This document shows positions 1 to 8,601 of a stretch of 64,000 bases of DNA, piece by piece. How positions within the stretch are numbered: the first letter of the stretch is position 1; each line of letters opens with the position of its first letter. Both the position numbers and the translations under genes were made by a program. Location of the stretch: the NCBI RefSeq assembly GCF_002105755.1, contig NZ_CP020821.1, positions 4,402,001-4,466,000 of the forward strand, in the 5' to 3' direction. The stretch is from Mycobacterium colombiense CECT 3035 (GTDB taxonomy: Bacteria > Actinomycetota > Actinomycetes > Mycobacteriales > Mycobacteriaceae). A model generated the notes under the pieces. That model did not search any database and was not told where the DNA came from. It worked only from the letters and a program-made list of their open reading frames with translations.

Positions 1-2
1 CC

Positions 3-263
3 GAGGTGCACGGCCGGGTGATGGGCAGCGGCCTGGAGATGGCGGCGTTCTGCGGGTGGGTCAGCTCCCGCGACGACGCGGTGTTCGGGCTCCCCGAGCT
101 GGCGTTGGGACTGCTGCCCGGGGCCGGTGGCACCGTCAGCGTCCCGCGGCGGATAGGCCGTTGGCGCACAGCGTATCTCGTGTTGTCAGGCCGCACCATC
201 GATGCCGACACCGCGTCGGCCTGGGGGCTGGTCGACGAGATCTGTGGTCAGAAGCCCGAATAG
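3..263 (+). CDS. Enoyl-CoA hydratase/isomerase (crotonase) family protein, 5' partial
   Basis: Only the C-terminal 86 codons lie in the window; the reading frame is already open at base 3. The visible part has the crotonase oxyanion/active-site segment (HGRVMGSGLEMA, then a later FGLPELALGLLPGAGGT segment) and ends shortly after the usual AWGLVDEI segment. Crotonases normally carry a further C-terminal helical region of several dozen residues, so this protein looks short at its C-terminus; I see no obvious single-base repair. Its last 16 bp overlap the convergent dispanin-like gene. The substrate is unknown; a role in fatty acyl-CoA metabolism is inferred from the family and the neighbouring fadE. 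Confidence 0.8.
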   Translation, partial: EVHGRVMGSGLEMAAFCGWVSSRDDAVFGLPELALGLLPGAGGTVSVPRRIGRWRTAYLVLSGRTIDADTASAWGLVDEICGQKPE

Positions 264-715
264 GTGGTGGTGGTCGTGGACGGGATGGACGACACGATCG
301 CCGCGAACATGGCGAACCACAGCACGACACCGATCACCGCGACGACGGCGCCCACGACCGCGCCGATGATGGCCCACTTCTTGGCGTTGTTGGCGGCCTC
401 CTGCGCCTCGGCGTAGCGGCCCTGAGCCCACAGCCCGGACACCTTGGTGGAGTAGACGATCGACACGATCCCGAGAGGCAGGCAGCACAGCACCGTGCAC
501 AGGATCGCCCACACCAGATAGTTCTCGGGCTCCTGCCAGCCCGGCTGGGGCGCCGGCCATCCCGCGGGCGGGGGCTGGCCGTGCCACCCCGGCGGCTGCT
601 GAGCCTGCCAGCCGACCGGCTGCTGGCCCTGCCATTCCGGTTGCTGGCCTTGCCATTCCGGCTGCTGTCCCGGCCATTCTGGCGAACCTCCGGGCGGCAC
701 GGGGGGATAACTCAT
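248..715 (-). CDS. CD225/dispanin-like small membrane protein
   Basis: A protein of 155 aa. Residues 1-63 are Pro/Gln/Trp-rich and include repeated PEWQGQQ units. Two hydrophobic segments follow (about 66-90 and 112-137), separated by a short polar loop ending in AAEQEAANNAKKW-like residues. The first membrane segment with CCLPLGIVSIVYS and a following SGLWAQGRYAEA loop is the CD225/dispanin pattern. The C-terminus is Ser/Thr-rich. Function is unknown; bacterial family members are thought to be inner-membrane proteins. The ATG at 713-715 follows a purine-rich stretch. The gene converges with the crotonase at the window start and overlaps its stop. Confidence 0.85.
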   Translation of the reverse strand: MSYPPVPPGGSPEWPGQQPEWQGQQPEWQGQQPVGWQAQQPPGWHGQPPPAGWPAPQPGWQEPENYLVWAILCTVLCCLPLGIVSIVYSTKVSGLWAQGRYAEAQEAANNAKKWAIIGAVVGAVVAVIGVVLWFAMFAAIVSSIPSTTTTTYSGF

Positions 716-844
716 GGCGGCTGCCTTTCCCTGTAATTCCCTCGGCTGGCGAACAGCTTTACTTCCATACCGGTTTGCCGGCCGGAGAAGTCAGGCAAAT
801 ATACAGCAAACTTTGTTCTCGGGCCGTGAGATTCGTGAGCCGGA

Positions 845-1996
845 TCAGATCCCGCCCCGCGTCACCAATTGCCGGGCAATCACATTGCGCTGGATCTCGT
901 TGGTGCCCTCACCGACGATCATCAGCGGCGCGTCCCGGAAGTAGCGCTCGACGTCGTATTCGGTGGAATAGCCGTAGCCGCCGTGGATTCGCACCGCATT
1001 CAGCGCGATCTCCATGGCGACCTCGGAGGCGAACAACTTGGCCATCCCGGCTTCCATGTCGCATCGTTCGCCGCTGTCGTATCGCTCGGCGGCATACCGG
1101 GTGAGCTGGCGGGCCGCGGTGAGCTTGGTCGCCATGTCGGCCAGGTAGTTGCCGATCGACTGGTGCTGCCAGATCGGCTGGCCGAAGCTCTCGCGCTGCT
1201 GGGCGTAGGCCAGCGCATCTTCGAGCGCGGCGGTGGCAACGCCCAGGGCGCGGGAGGCCACCTGGATGCGTCCGGTCTCGAGTCCCTTCATCATCTGTGA
1301 AAAGCCCTCGCCCGCAATGCCACCCAGCAACGCCGCCCGCGGCGCCCGGAAGCCGTCGAACGACAGCTCGCAGGACTCGACGCCCTTGTACCCCAACTTC
1401 GGCAGGTCCCGCGACACCGTCAGGCCCGGCCCGTGCTCGACGAGCACGATCGAGATGCCCTTGTGGCGCGGCCTGGCGTCCGGATCCGTCTTGCACAGCA
1501 GGGCGATCAGCCCGGACCGGCGCGCGTTGCTGATCCAGGTCTTGGACCCGTTGATCATCAGGTGATCGGCGTCGCCGGGGTCGGGCAGCGCGGTGGTCGT
1601 CATGTTCTGCAGATCCGAGCCGCCGCCGGGCTCGGTCAGCGCCATGGTGGCGCGCACCTCGCCGCTGGCCATCCGCGGCAGGTAGGTCCGCTTCTGGTCC
1701 TCGGTGCCGAACAGCGTCAGCAGCTTGGCGACCACAGTGTGCCCGCCCATCGCACCGGCCAGGCTCATCCAGCCGCGTGCCAGTTCCTCGGTAACCCGCA
1801 CATAGCACGGCATCGACACCGGTGAACCGCCGTACTCCTCCGGGACGGCCAGACCGTAGATGCCGATCCGCTTCATCTGCTCGATCCACGCCTCGGGATA
1901 GGTGTTGGCGTGCTCGACCTCGCGGATGCCCGGCTTGACGTCGCGGTCGACGAACGCCCGCACCGTGGCGACCAGCATCTCTTCTTCGTCGTTCAC
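845..1996 (-). CDS. fadE3: Acyl-CoA dehydrogenase FadE3-like
   Basis: A 383-aa flavoprotein of the acyl-CoA dehydrogenase family, expected to catalyse FAD-dependent alpha,beta-dehydrogenation of an acyl-CoA. Visible motifs are the MALTEPGGGSDL signature in the middle domain and, at the C-terminus, HGGYGYSTEYDVERYFRDA followed by GEGTNEIQR, with the catalytic Glu at about residue 363. Length is normal for the family. It is divergent from the Rv0216-like hydratase gene, as fadE3 (Rv0215c) is beside Rv0216 in M. tuberculosis; this synteny supports the name. Together the pair could carry out dehydrogenation and hydration of one substrate (inference). The true substrate is unknown. Confidence 0.9.
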   Translation of the reverse strand: MNDEEEMLVATVRAFVDRDVKPGIREVEHANTYPEAWIEQMKRIGIYGLAVPEEYGGSPVSMPCYVRVTEELARGWMSLAGAMGGHTVVAKLLTLFGTEDQKRTYLPRMASGEVRATMALTEPGGGSDLQNMTTTALPDPGDADHLMINGSKTWISNARRSGLIALLCKTDPDARPRHKGISIVLVEHGPGLTVSRDLPKLGYKGVESCELSFDGFRAPRAALLGGIAGEGFSQMMKGLETGRIQVASRALGVATAALEDALAYAQQRESFGQPIWQHQSIGNYLADMATKLTAARQLTRYAAERYDSGERCDMEAGMAKLFASEVAMEIALNAVRIHGGYGYSTEYDVERYFRDAPLMIVGEGTNEIQRNVIARQLVTRGGI

Positions 1997-2024
1997 CTGT
2001 GATCACCCTTAGCCTTGATGGTGG

Positions 2025-2066
2025 CGCCCCGCTTCGCCCGGCTTCACCGCGCTCGCGATCACCACG
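2025..2066. repeat. Solitary degenerate copy of the 53-bp minisatellite unit
   Basis: The segment between fadE3 and the Rv0216-like gene reads close to the central part of the tandem repeat unit at 35035-35246: both share the order CCCGCT, CGCCCGGCT, CCGCGCT and GCGA with only scattered substitutions. It probably represents a dispersed, MIRU-like intergenic element. It lies just after the fadE3 start region, in the divergent promoter area. Confidence 0.5.
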
Positions 2067-2107
2067 AAGTTGACCCTCGATTCCACAGCCTGCCAGCATG
2101 GGTCGTT

Positions 2108-3124
2108 GTGACTAGTGACGGGTATGCGGGGATTCGCGAGGGCGGGCCGTACTTCGACGATCTCGCGGTGGGGCAGGTCTTCGACTGGGCGCCGTCGATG
2201 ACATTGTCGTCCGGGCTGGCGGGCGCGCACCAGGCGATCGTCGGGGACCGGCTGCGGCTGGCGCTGGACGCCGATCTGTGCGGGGCGGTGACCGGCCTGC
2301 CGGCGCCGCTCGCGCATCCGGGGCTGGTATGCGACGTGGCGATCGGGCAGTCGACGCTGGTGACCCAGCGGGTCAAGGCCAACCTGTTCTATCGCGGCCT
2401 GGTGTTCCACCGGTTCCCGGTCATCGGCGATTCACTCTATACCCGCACCGAAGTGGTTGGGCTGCGGGCGAATTCGCCCAAGCCGGGCCGGGCACCGACG
2501 GGACTGGCGGCGCTGCGGATGATCACGATCGACCAGGCCGATCAGCTGGTGCTCGACTTCTACCGGTGCGGCATGCTGCCGGCCAGCCCGGATTTCACGC
2601 CCGACGACGCTCCACACGACGATCTGTCCGCCATCGGCACCGACGTGCCCGGGCCGGCCCACGATCCGACCGCGCAGTGGGACGGCGCGGTGTTCCGCGG
2701 CAAGGTGCCCGGCCCGCACTTCGACGCCGGCCTGGCCGGTTCGGTGTTGCGCAGCACCGCCGACGTGGTCAGCAGCGCTCCCGAACTCGCCCGGCTGACT
2801 CTGAATATCGCTGCGACACACCACGATTCGCGGGTCGGCGGTCGCCGGCTGGTCTACGGCGGGCACACCATCGGGCTGGCGCTCGCGCAGGCGAGCAGGC
2901 TGCTGCCCAATCTGGTGACGGTCCTGAACTGGCAATCCTGCGACCACACCGGCCCGGTGCACGAGGGCGACACCCTGTACAGCGAGCTGCACGTCGAGTC
3001 CGCCGAGCCGACCGAGCACGGCGGCGTGCTGGGCCTGCGGTCGCTGGTGTACGCGGTCAGCGACACCGCCGGTGAACCGGACCGTCCCGTGCTGGACTGG
3101 CGGTTTCACGCGCTGCAGTTCTGA
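2108..3124 (+). CDS. Double-hotdog (MaoC-like) hydratase, Rv0216 type
   Basis: A 338-aa protein when started at GTG 2108; an in-frame ATG at 2015 would add 31 residues translated from the repeat-like DNA, so I reject it. Two hotdog halves are visible: an N-terminal half beginning EGGPYFDDLAVGQVFDWA (typical MaoC opening) and a C-terminal half with RLVYGGHTIGLALAQASRLLPN. The length matches M. tuberculosis Rv0216 (337 aa), a structurally characterised double-hotdog protein without a proven physiological substrate. A hydratase or thioesterase-like role on acyl-CoA is inferred. It is divergent from fadE3 and followed 51 bp later by a CoA-transferase gene. Confidence 0.85.
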   Translation: MTSDGYAGIREGGPYFDDLAVGQVFDWAPSMTLSSGLAGAHQAIVGDRLRLALDADLCGAVTGLPAPLAHPGLVCDVAIGQSTLVTQRVKANLFYRGLVFHRFPVIGDSLYTRTEVVGLRANSPKPGRAPTGLAALRMITIDQADQLVLDFYRCGMLPASPDFTPDDAPHDDLSAIGTDVPGPAHDPTAQWDGAVFRGKVPGPHFDAGLAGSVLRSTADVVSSAPELARLTLNIAATHHDSRVGGRRLVYGGHTIGLALAQASRLLPNLVTVLNWQSCDHTGPVHEGDTLYSELHVESAEPTEHGGVLGLRSLVYAVSDTAGEPDRPVLDWRFHALQF

Positions 3125-3175
3125 CCAGGCTTTGCCGGTCGCCGCGACGCCGCGCACCGCGCGCACAATGGGGGC

Positions 3176-4381
3176 GTGAGTTCGGCGTCGTCAGTGGGGG
3201 AGTCCCGGCAGGTCAAGGAGTGGGGGAGCAGCGGGCTGGCCTACTTGACGGGCCTGCCCGACGGTCCCGCCGACTTTTCCCGCGCCGGCGTGCTGACCCG
3301 CGCCCGCGACGTCGCCGCGGCCACCGCTGACCGGCTGGGCATCGACGTCGACGCGGCGAGCCTGCTGACGGGGCGGGCCGCCTTGCTGGGGCTGACCCGC
3401 GGCGGGCGGGTGTCGCCGGGCGGCGCCACCCGGCTGCTCGCCGCCCGCGACGGCCGCTGCGCGCTCACCCTGTCCCGCGCCGACGACCTCGACACCGTGC
3501 CGGCGCTGCTGCAGGCCGACGAGGTGGCCGACAACCCATGGCCGGAGCTGCAACGCTGGGCCGCCACCCGCCCGGTGGCCGAGATCGTCGACCGGGCCGG
3601 GCTGCTGGACATTCCGGCGGCGGGCCTGGGTGAGGCGGCGCCCACACCGCCGCGGGTGCGCGCGATCGGAGCACCGGCGGCGCCGCGGACACCGCGGCAA
3701 CTGCTGGTGGCCGATCTGTCCTCGATGTGGGCGGGACCGCTGTGCGGGCGGCTGCTGGCCCGCGCGGGCGCGACCGTCGTCAAGGTCGAAAGCCCCCGCC
3801 GCCCGGACGGCACCCGCGGCGGACACCCGGCCTTCTTCGACTGGGTCAACGGCGAAAAGCTCAGCTATGAAATCGATTTCGACCGCCAGGCCGACGAACT
3901 GGGTGAACTGCTGGCGGTCAGCGACATCGTCATCGAAGGCTCGCGCCCGGCGGCGCTGGCGCGCCGAGGCCTCGGGCCCGACGACGTCGCGCCGCGAGCG
4001 GGCCGAATCTGGTTGCAGATCACCGGATATGACGGCCTGCGCCCGGGATTCGGCGATGACACCGCGGTGGCCGGTGGCCTGGTGGGCACCAGCGCCGAGG
4101 GACCGGTGTTCTGCGGTGACGCCATCGCCGACCCGCTGAGCGGGCTGGAAGCCGCGCTGGCGGTGGGCGAATCGCTGGGCCGCGGCGGCGGCGAATTGAT
4201 CGGCCTATCCATGGCCGGGGTCGCCGCGACCTACGCGGCCCTGCCGGTCGAGCCGTCGGCATCGTCGGCGCCGGTATCGGCGCCGACGGCCCCGCCCGCG
4301 CCGCATCCGGCGTCCGCGCCGGGCGCCGACAACGAGGCGGTGCGCCACCTGGTCACCCAAAGACGGCTGCTGCCATGCTGA
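3176..4381 (+). CDS. Family III (CaiB/BaiF) CoA-transferase-like protein
   Basis: A 401-aa protein starting at GTG 3176. The CaiB/BaiF pattern is clearest from about residue 180: LLVADLSSMWAGPLCGRLLARAGATVVKVESP followed by FFDWVNGEKLSYEIDF, the CoA-binding core. An N-terminal extension of about 175 residues and a Ser/Pro/Ala-rich tail surround it, so the protein is arranged unlike standard 400-aa family members. The nucleophilic Asp cannot be assigned with confidence. Expected reaction: transfer of CoA between carboxylic acids. Its stop overlaps the start of the amidohydrolase gene (ATGCTGA at 4375-4381), which indicates translational coupling. Confidence 0.85.
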   Translation: MSSASSVGESRQVKEWGSSGLAYLTGLPDGPADFSRAGVLTRARDVAAATADRLGIDVDAASLLTGRAALLGLTRGGRVSPGGATRLLAARDGRCALTLSRADDLDTVPALLQADEVADNPWPELQRWAATRPVAEIVDRAGLLDIPAAGLGEAAPTPPRVRAIGAPAAPRTPRQLLVADLSSMWAGPLCGRLLARAGATVVKVESPRRPDGTRGGHPAFFDWVNGEKLSYEIDFDRQADELGELLAVSDIVIEGSRPAALARRGLGPDDVAPRAGRIWLQITGYDGLRPGFGDDTAVAGGLVGTSAEGPVFCGDAIADPLSGLEAALAVGESLGRGGGELIGLSMAGVAATYAALPVEPSASSAPVSAPTAPPAPHPASAPGADNEAVRHLVTQRRLLPC

Positions 4382-5688
4382 TTCAGCGGGCAACCTTGCT
4401 GGACGGCACCACGACAGACATCCGGGTGGGCGCTCTGATCGAGGAGATGGCGCCGCCGGGCGAAGGTCTGGTGCCGCGGGCGGGGGAGGGCGTGCTGTAC
4501 GCGGGCGGCGGCGCGGTCCTGCCCGGGTTGCACGATCACCATGTGCACCTGCGCTCGGCGGCCTCGGCGCTGGATTCGTTCTTCGTCGGACCGCCCGGGG
4601 TCAGCACCGAGTCCCAGCTCACCCAGCTGCTGGCGAACGCCACACCGGGCCCCGACGGATGGATTCGCGCTGTGGGATACCACGATTCGGTCGCCGGCGA
4701 ACTCGATCGGGGCGCCCTGGACGCCATCGTTCCGCACGTTCCGGTGCGCATCCAGCACCGCAGCGGGGCGCTGTGGATCCTGAATTCCGAGGCGCTGGGA
4801 CGGGTCGGCCTGGCCGAGCATCCCGACGGGCGGCTGCGCAGCGCCGACCGCGGCTGGTCGCTGGCGCTGCAGCGACGCGAAACCGACCTGGCCGAACTCA
4901 GCCGCCGGATCACCGCCACCGGTGTCACCGGCGTCACCGACGCGACCCCCGATCTCGACGCCGGCGACATCGAGTCGCTGACGACCTCGCACGAGTGCGG
5001 CGAGTTCCGGCCCCGGCTGAGTTTCCTGTCGCCGGGCAAGAAGATCCTGCACGACGACCACCTTGACCTGGACGGCCTCACGGAATGGATTGCGCGCCAA
5101 CACGACAGCGGGCAGCCGGTTGCCGTGCACTGCGTGACCGCCGCCCAGCTGGTGGTGACCATCGCGGCCCTGCGCGCGGCCGGCGGCCATCCGCGAGACC
5201 GCATCGAACACGCCGCCGTGGTGCCCGACGACAACCTGGCCGACCTCGCCGAGCTCGGGATCACGGTGGTGACGCAGCCCAACTTCGTCGCCGAGCGCGG
5301 CGACCAGTACCTCGCCGAGGTGCCCGCCGCCGAGCACGATCAGCTGTGGCGCGTCGCCTGCCTGCGTGACGCGACGGTGCCCGTCGCGCTGTCCACCGAC
5401 ATGCCGTTCGGCCACGGCGACCCGTGGACGGCGATGCGCGCCGCGGTGCACCGCACCACGCCGCAGGGCGCCGTGCTGGGCCCGCGCGAATGTGTCTCCG
5501 CGCGAGAGGCTTTGACGATGTTTCTGGGCCGGCCGGATCAGCCCGGCCGGCCGCGCACCGTGGAGGTCGGGCAGCCGGGGGACCTGTGCGTGCTGAACGA
5601 GCCGCCCACGATCGCACTCGCCGCCCTGGACGCGGGGCTGGTGGCGGCCACCGTCATCGGCGGTGAGCTGGTGTACTTCGCGATGTGA
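4375..5688 (+). CDS. Amidohydrolase family protein (YtcJ-like amidohydrolase 3)
   Basis: A 437-aa metal-dependent hydrolase. The first metal motif HDHHVHL lies in GGGAVLPGLHDHHVHL; later motifs include VAVHCVTAAQ, RDRIEHA and the Asp-containing STDMPFGHGDPW. The C-terminus has the usual GQPGDLCVLN beta segment of the small domain. The family cleaves C-N bonds in amides or cyclic ureides; the substrate is unknown. It overlaps the upstream CoA-transferase by 7 bp, so the two are probably co-translated and act in the same pathway. The stop lies 6 bp from the convergent lipW stop. Confidence 0.9.
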   Translation: MLIQRATLLDGTTTDIRVGALIEEMAPPGEGLVPRAGEGVLYAGGGAVLPGLHDHHVHLRSAASALDSFFVGPPGVSTESQLTQLLANATPGPDGWIRAVGYHDSVAGELDRGALDAIVPHVPVRIQHRSGALWILNSEALGRVGLAEHPDGRLRSADRGWSLALQRRETDLAELSRRITATGVTGVTDATPDLDAGDIESLTTSHECGEFRPRLSFLSPGKKILHDDHLDLDGLTEWIARQHDSGQPVAVHCVTAAQLVVTIAALRAAGGHPRDRIEHAAVVPDDNLADLAELGITVVTQPNFVAERGDQYLAEVPAAEHDQLWRVACLRDATVPVALSTDMPFGHGDPWTAMRAAVHRTTPQGAVLGPRECVSAREALTMFLGRPDQPGRPRTVEVGQPGDLCVLNEPPTIALAALDAGLVAATVIGGELVYFAM

Positions 5689-5694
5689 GGCGGA

Positions 5695-6594
5695 TCAAGC
5701 GGTGGGCGCCAGCGCCGCGCGTAGGCTGTCGCATTGGCTCTCGAAAAACCGCCGAGACACTTGGGCTTTCGGCAACACCAGGTCGAAGCCGTGAAAGGCG
5801 CCCGGAATGGTTTCGACCTGGCACGGCACCCCGGCGGCCCGAAGTCGTTCGGCGTAGGCCAGGTCTTCGTCGTGGAACAGGTCGTGCGTGCCCACCCCGA
5901 TCCAGGCCGGCGGCAACCCGCTGAGGTCGTCGCGGCGCCCGGGGACGGCGACCTGCGGGTCGGCGTTGCCGAGATACGCCGCCCAGCCAAACCTGTTGCT
6001 GCGGTTGTCCCACAGCCGGTAGTTCGGGCTCGGCGCGGTGGCCGAACTGCGGTCGTCCAGCATGGGATAGGTCAGCAACTGGAACGCCGGGCTCACCTCG
6101 GCGCGGTCGCGGGCCAGCAGGGCCAGCGCCGCCGCCAGCCCGCCGCCGGCGCTGGCGCCGCCGATCGCGATGCGGTAGCGGTCCACCGACGGCAGCCCGG
6201 CCAGCCACGTCAGCGCCGAATAGCAGTCCTCCAGCGGTGTGGGATATGGATGTTCGGGCGCCAGCCGGTATTCCACCGACGCGACGGTGATGCCCAGCCG
6301 CCTGCTGAACCCGCTGCAAAGCTGGTCGTCCTGCTGGGCGGTGCCGATGACGTAGCCGCCGCCATGGATCCACAGCAGGGCGGGCGTGGTCTCGGTGGGC
6401 CCGGCGGGACGGAACAGCCGGACGCCGGCCCCCGAATCGAGGGTGAGCGCCTCGACGTCGGCGACAGGCTTGCCGAGGCGCCCCCGCCACGCGATTCCCG
6501 CCCGCATGAGCGGCAGGGTCCGGGGGCCGACGAGCCGGCGCGGGGCGAAGCGGGCAAATCGCTGCAGGTCAGGATGAACATCGTTGTTCGTCAC
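5695..6594 (-). CDS. lipW: Esterase/lipase LipW-like (hormone-sensitive lipase family)
   Basis: A 299-aa alpha/beta hydrolase. It carries the HSL-family oxyanion motif HGGGYVIG, the nucleophile elbow GGASAGGG (GxSxG), an Asp in GTHDLFHDEDL and a His in PGAFHGFDL, giving a complete triad. It likely hydrolyses short- to medium-chain esters in the cytoplasm. The start is GTG 6594. Position next to the Rv0216-like and lipC genes and length near 302 aa match M. tuberculosis lipW (Rv0217c). It is divergent from the next hydrolase gene at 6676, leaving an 81-bp shared promoter region. Confidence 0.88.
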   Translation of the reverse strand: MTNNDVHPDLQRFARFAPRRLVGPRTLPLMRAGIAWRGRLGKPVADVEALTLDSGAGVRLFRPAGPTETTPALLWIHGGGYVIGTAQQDDQLCSGFSRRLGITVASVEYRLAPEHPYPTPLEDCYSALTWLAGLPSVDRYRIAIGGASAGGGLAAALALLARDRAEVSPAFQLLTYPMLDDRSSATAPSPNYRLWDNRSNRFGWAAYLGNADPQVAVPGRRDDLSGLPPAWIGVGTHDLFHDEDLAYAERLRAAGVPCQVETIPGAFHGFDLVLPKAQVSRRFFESQCDSLRAALAPTA

Positions 6595-6675
6595 CGGACA
6601 AGTATCACCGACACGGAAAATCGGGGGGACGGCGATGCGGGATCTGCCGTGCGCCCTACGACGTCAGGAGGCAGC

Positions 6676-7503
6676 GTGACCGTCGACAAGCCCATGCTGG
6701 ATTCGCGCTCGGTCCAGACGGCCCTCGGGACGATCCGGGTTCAGCTGAGCGCGGGTACCGGGCCGGCCGTCCTGATGTGGCCCAGCCTGTTGATGACCGG
6801 CGACCTGTGGGCCGGCCAGGCCGCGCACTTCGGCGAAACCCATCGCCTGGTGCTCATCGACCCGCCCGGCCACGGCGGCAGCGCGCCGCTGCGTTCGATG
6901 TTCAGCTTCACCGACTGCGCGCGGTGCGTCGTCGACCTGCTGGACGGCCTCGACATCGACCGGGCGCACTTCGTCGGCAATTCGTGGGGCGGGATGATCG
7001 GCGGCACCTTCGCCGCGCTGTATCCGGACCGGCTCGACCGCGCGGTGCTGATGAATTGCACGGCGTCGAAAGCCGGTGTCGCGCAGAAGATGCAGTATGC
7101 GGCCCTGGTGCGGTTGGCGACCGCGCTGGGTGGGATCCGGCCGCCGCTGACGCGCTCGGCCATCCGCGCTTTCCTGGGGCCGACGACGTTGCGCACCCGC
7201 CCCGACGTGGTCGACACGGTGCGGGCCAACGTGCGCTCGGTGAACACCGATTCGGTCCGCTGGGCGGTGCGCAGCGTGGTCTCGGCGCGACCGGACCAGC
7301 GCGCGCTGCTGGCCCGCGTCACGTCCCCGGTGCTGGTGGTCGCCGGCGCCGAAGACGCCACGTTCCCGGTGGCCGAAACCCGCGTCATGGCCGACTCGAT
7401 TCCGGGGGCGTCGTTCACGGTGCTCGACGGCGTCGCGCACCTCGCGGCGCTGGAGGATCCGGCACGGGTGAACCAGCTGCTGGACGCGTTCTTGTTCGGC
7501 TGA
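6676..7503 (+). CDS. Alpha/beta fold hydrolase
   Basis: A 275-aa protein starting at GTG 6676, chosen because an AGGAG sits five bases upstream; the frame is open much further upstream but that is antisense to lipW. The triad is visible as GNSWGG (nucleophile Ser), GAEDATFP (Asp) and DGVAHLAALE (His), and the oxyanion strand as VLMWPSLLMTG. The overall pattern is that of small hydrolases such as 3-oxoadipate enol-lactonase-like enzymes, but the substrate is unknown. The 276 bp that follow, up to the methyltransferase gene, hold no gene that I can recognise. Confidence 0.85.
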   Translation: MTVDKPMLDSRSVQTALGTIRVQLSAGTGPAVLMWPSLLMTGDLWAGQAAHFGETHRLVLIDPPGHGGSAPLRSMFSFTDCARCVVDLLDGLDIDRAHFVGNSWGGMIGGTFAALYPDRLDRAVLMNCTASKAGVAQKMQYAALVRLATALGGIRPPLTRSAIRAFLGPTTLRTRPDVVDTVRANVRSVNTDSVRWAVRSVVSARPDQRALLARVTSPVLVVAGAEDATFPVAETRVMADSIPGASFTVLDGVAHLAALEDPARVNQLLDAFLFG

Positions 7504-7779
7504 AATGCCGGGCAGATCACCAGGATTGAGCCGCATCCGGTTCCCCGTCGGGGGTGGCGCCGGCGCCCGGAGGCCGCCGCTTAATGAACCATGCCGGGCG
7601 CCGCACCGTAGCCGCAGGAAGAGAAATGGATTAGTCGAGCCACGATCGGGGTATCGGAGCAATGCTGACGCGCGAACTTGGCGTCAGCTTGTTGTGTTTG
7701 CCGGTGCGTCGCCGCGACGTCCCGCACGGGACCGAGCGCCGCCGCGTCGCCCGATCGGCCAGGACGCGAGGGACGTGGA

Positions 7780-8433
7780 ATGCTGGGGCAACTTTACGAT
7801 CGGGCACTGGGCGGGGAGCGATGTTGGATCCGTCATGAGGACGGCGAACTGCGGCCACTGCCGGCGCACCGATGGTTGGGTGCGCGATGTCCCGGTGATG
7901 GATCTGGTGACGCCTTCGACGAGGTCTTCGACGAAGCCGTCACGCAGATGTGCACCGGGCCCACGATCGAGCTGGGCTGCGGTCCAGGCCGTTTGGTGGC
8001 CAGGCTGATTCAGCGCGGCATCCCCGCCCTCGGCATCGACCGGTCCGCGACCGCCATCCAGCTGGCGGGCCGGGGTGGCGCGCCAGCCCTGTTGGGCGAC
8101 GTGTTCGAGCCGCTGCCGGGAACGGGTCTGTGGCAGACGGTTCTGCTGGTCGACGGCAACGTCGGGCTCGGCGGGGACCCGCGCCGAATTCTGGGGCGCG
8201 CCTTCGAACTGCTGGCCCGCGGCGGCCGTTGTATCGCCGAATTCGACGCCGAGGCCATCGGTATCTGTTCGCGATGGGTGCGGCTGGAGGCGGCGGGCGA
8301 GGTCGGGCCCTGGTTTCGCTGGGCATCCGTGGGAGTGGACGCCGCCGCCGCCCTGGCCGCGCAGGTGGGGCTGACGCTGACCAGCGTCAGCCTGGTCGGC
8401 GGTCGGGTGATCGCCGACCTGACGGCCCGCTAA
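7780..8433 (+). CDS. Class I SAM-dependent methyltransferase
   Basis: A 217-aa protein when started at ATG 7780, which has a GAGGGA purine stretch upstream; longer in-frame starts back to 7678 lack this. Motif I is TIELGCGPGRL and the acidic strand after it is ALGIDRSATAIQLA; a later VLLVDGNVGLGGDP segment follows. The protein resembles class I methyltransferases of unknown substrate. In M. tuberculosis this slot holds Rv0218 (a molybdopterin oxidoreductase-like protein) and Rv0219 (recalled), which I do not find here. Confidence 0.82.
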   Translation: MLGQLYDRALGGERCWIRHEDGELRPLPAHRWLGARCPGDGSGDAFDEVFDEAVTQMCTGPTIELGCGPGRLVARLIQRGIPALGIDRSATAIQLAGRGGAPALLGDVFEPLPGTGLWQTVLLVDGNVGLGGDPRRILGRAFELLARGGRCIAEFDAEAIGICSRWVRLEAAGEVGPWFRWASVGVDAAAALAAQVGLTLTSVSLVGGRVIADLTAR

Positions 8434-8458
8434 GCGTGTCGCACACAGCAAAATTCGC

Positions 8459-8514
8459 CGAACTCAGCGAACCGCGAAAAACGGTTCAAACAGCGTAGAT
8501 ATCGAACTCAGCGA
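8459..8514. repeat. Two direct copies of CGAACTCAGCGA upstream of lipC
   Basis: The 12-mer CGAACTCAGCGA occurs exactly at 8459-8470 and 8503-8514, 44 bp apart, in the 168-bp gap between the methyltransferase and lipC. Placement upstream of a likely lipC promoter suggests a regulator binding pair, but no regulator is known to me. Confidence 0.4.
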
Positions 8515-8588
8515 GCGGGCCGGGCAAAGCGATTTCGCCACGTTCGCCCGTTCTGCGGAAACGTCAGTTTGCGAATCCCCGCGAGGGG

Positions 8589-8594
8589 TACAGT
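8589..8594 (+). promoter_or_regulatory. Putative -10 element for a leaderless lipC transcript
   Basis: TACAGT fits the mycobacterial -10 pattern TANNNT and ends seven bases before the lipC ATG. Mycobacterial transcription usually begins about seven bases after the -10 hexamer, so the transcript would start at or next to the ATG. No Shine-Dalgarno is present, which is consistent with leaderless translation. Confidence 0.45.
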
Positions 8595-8601
8595 CCCCTG
8601 C

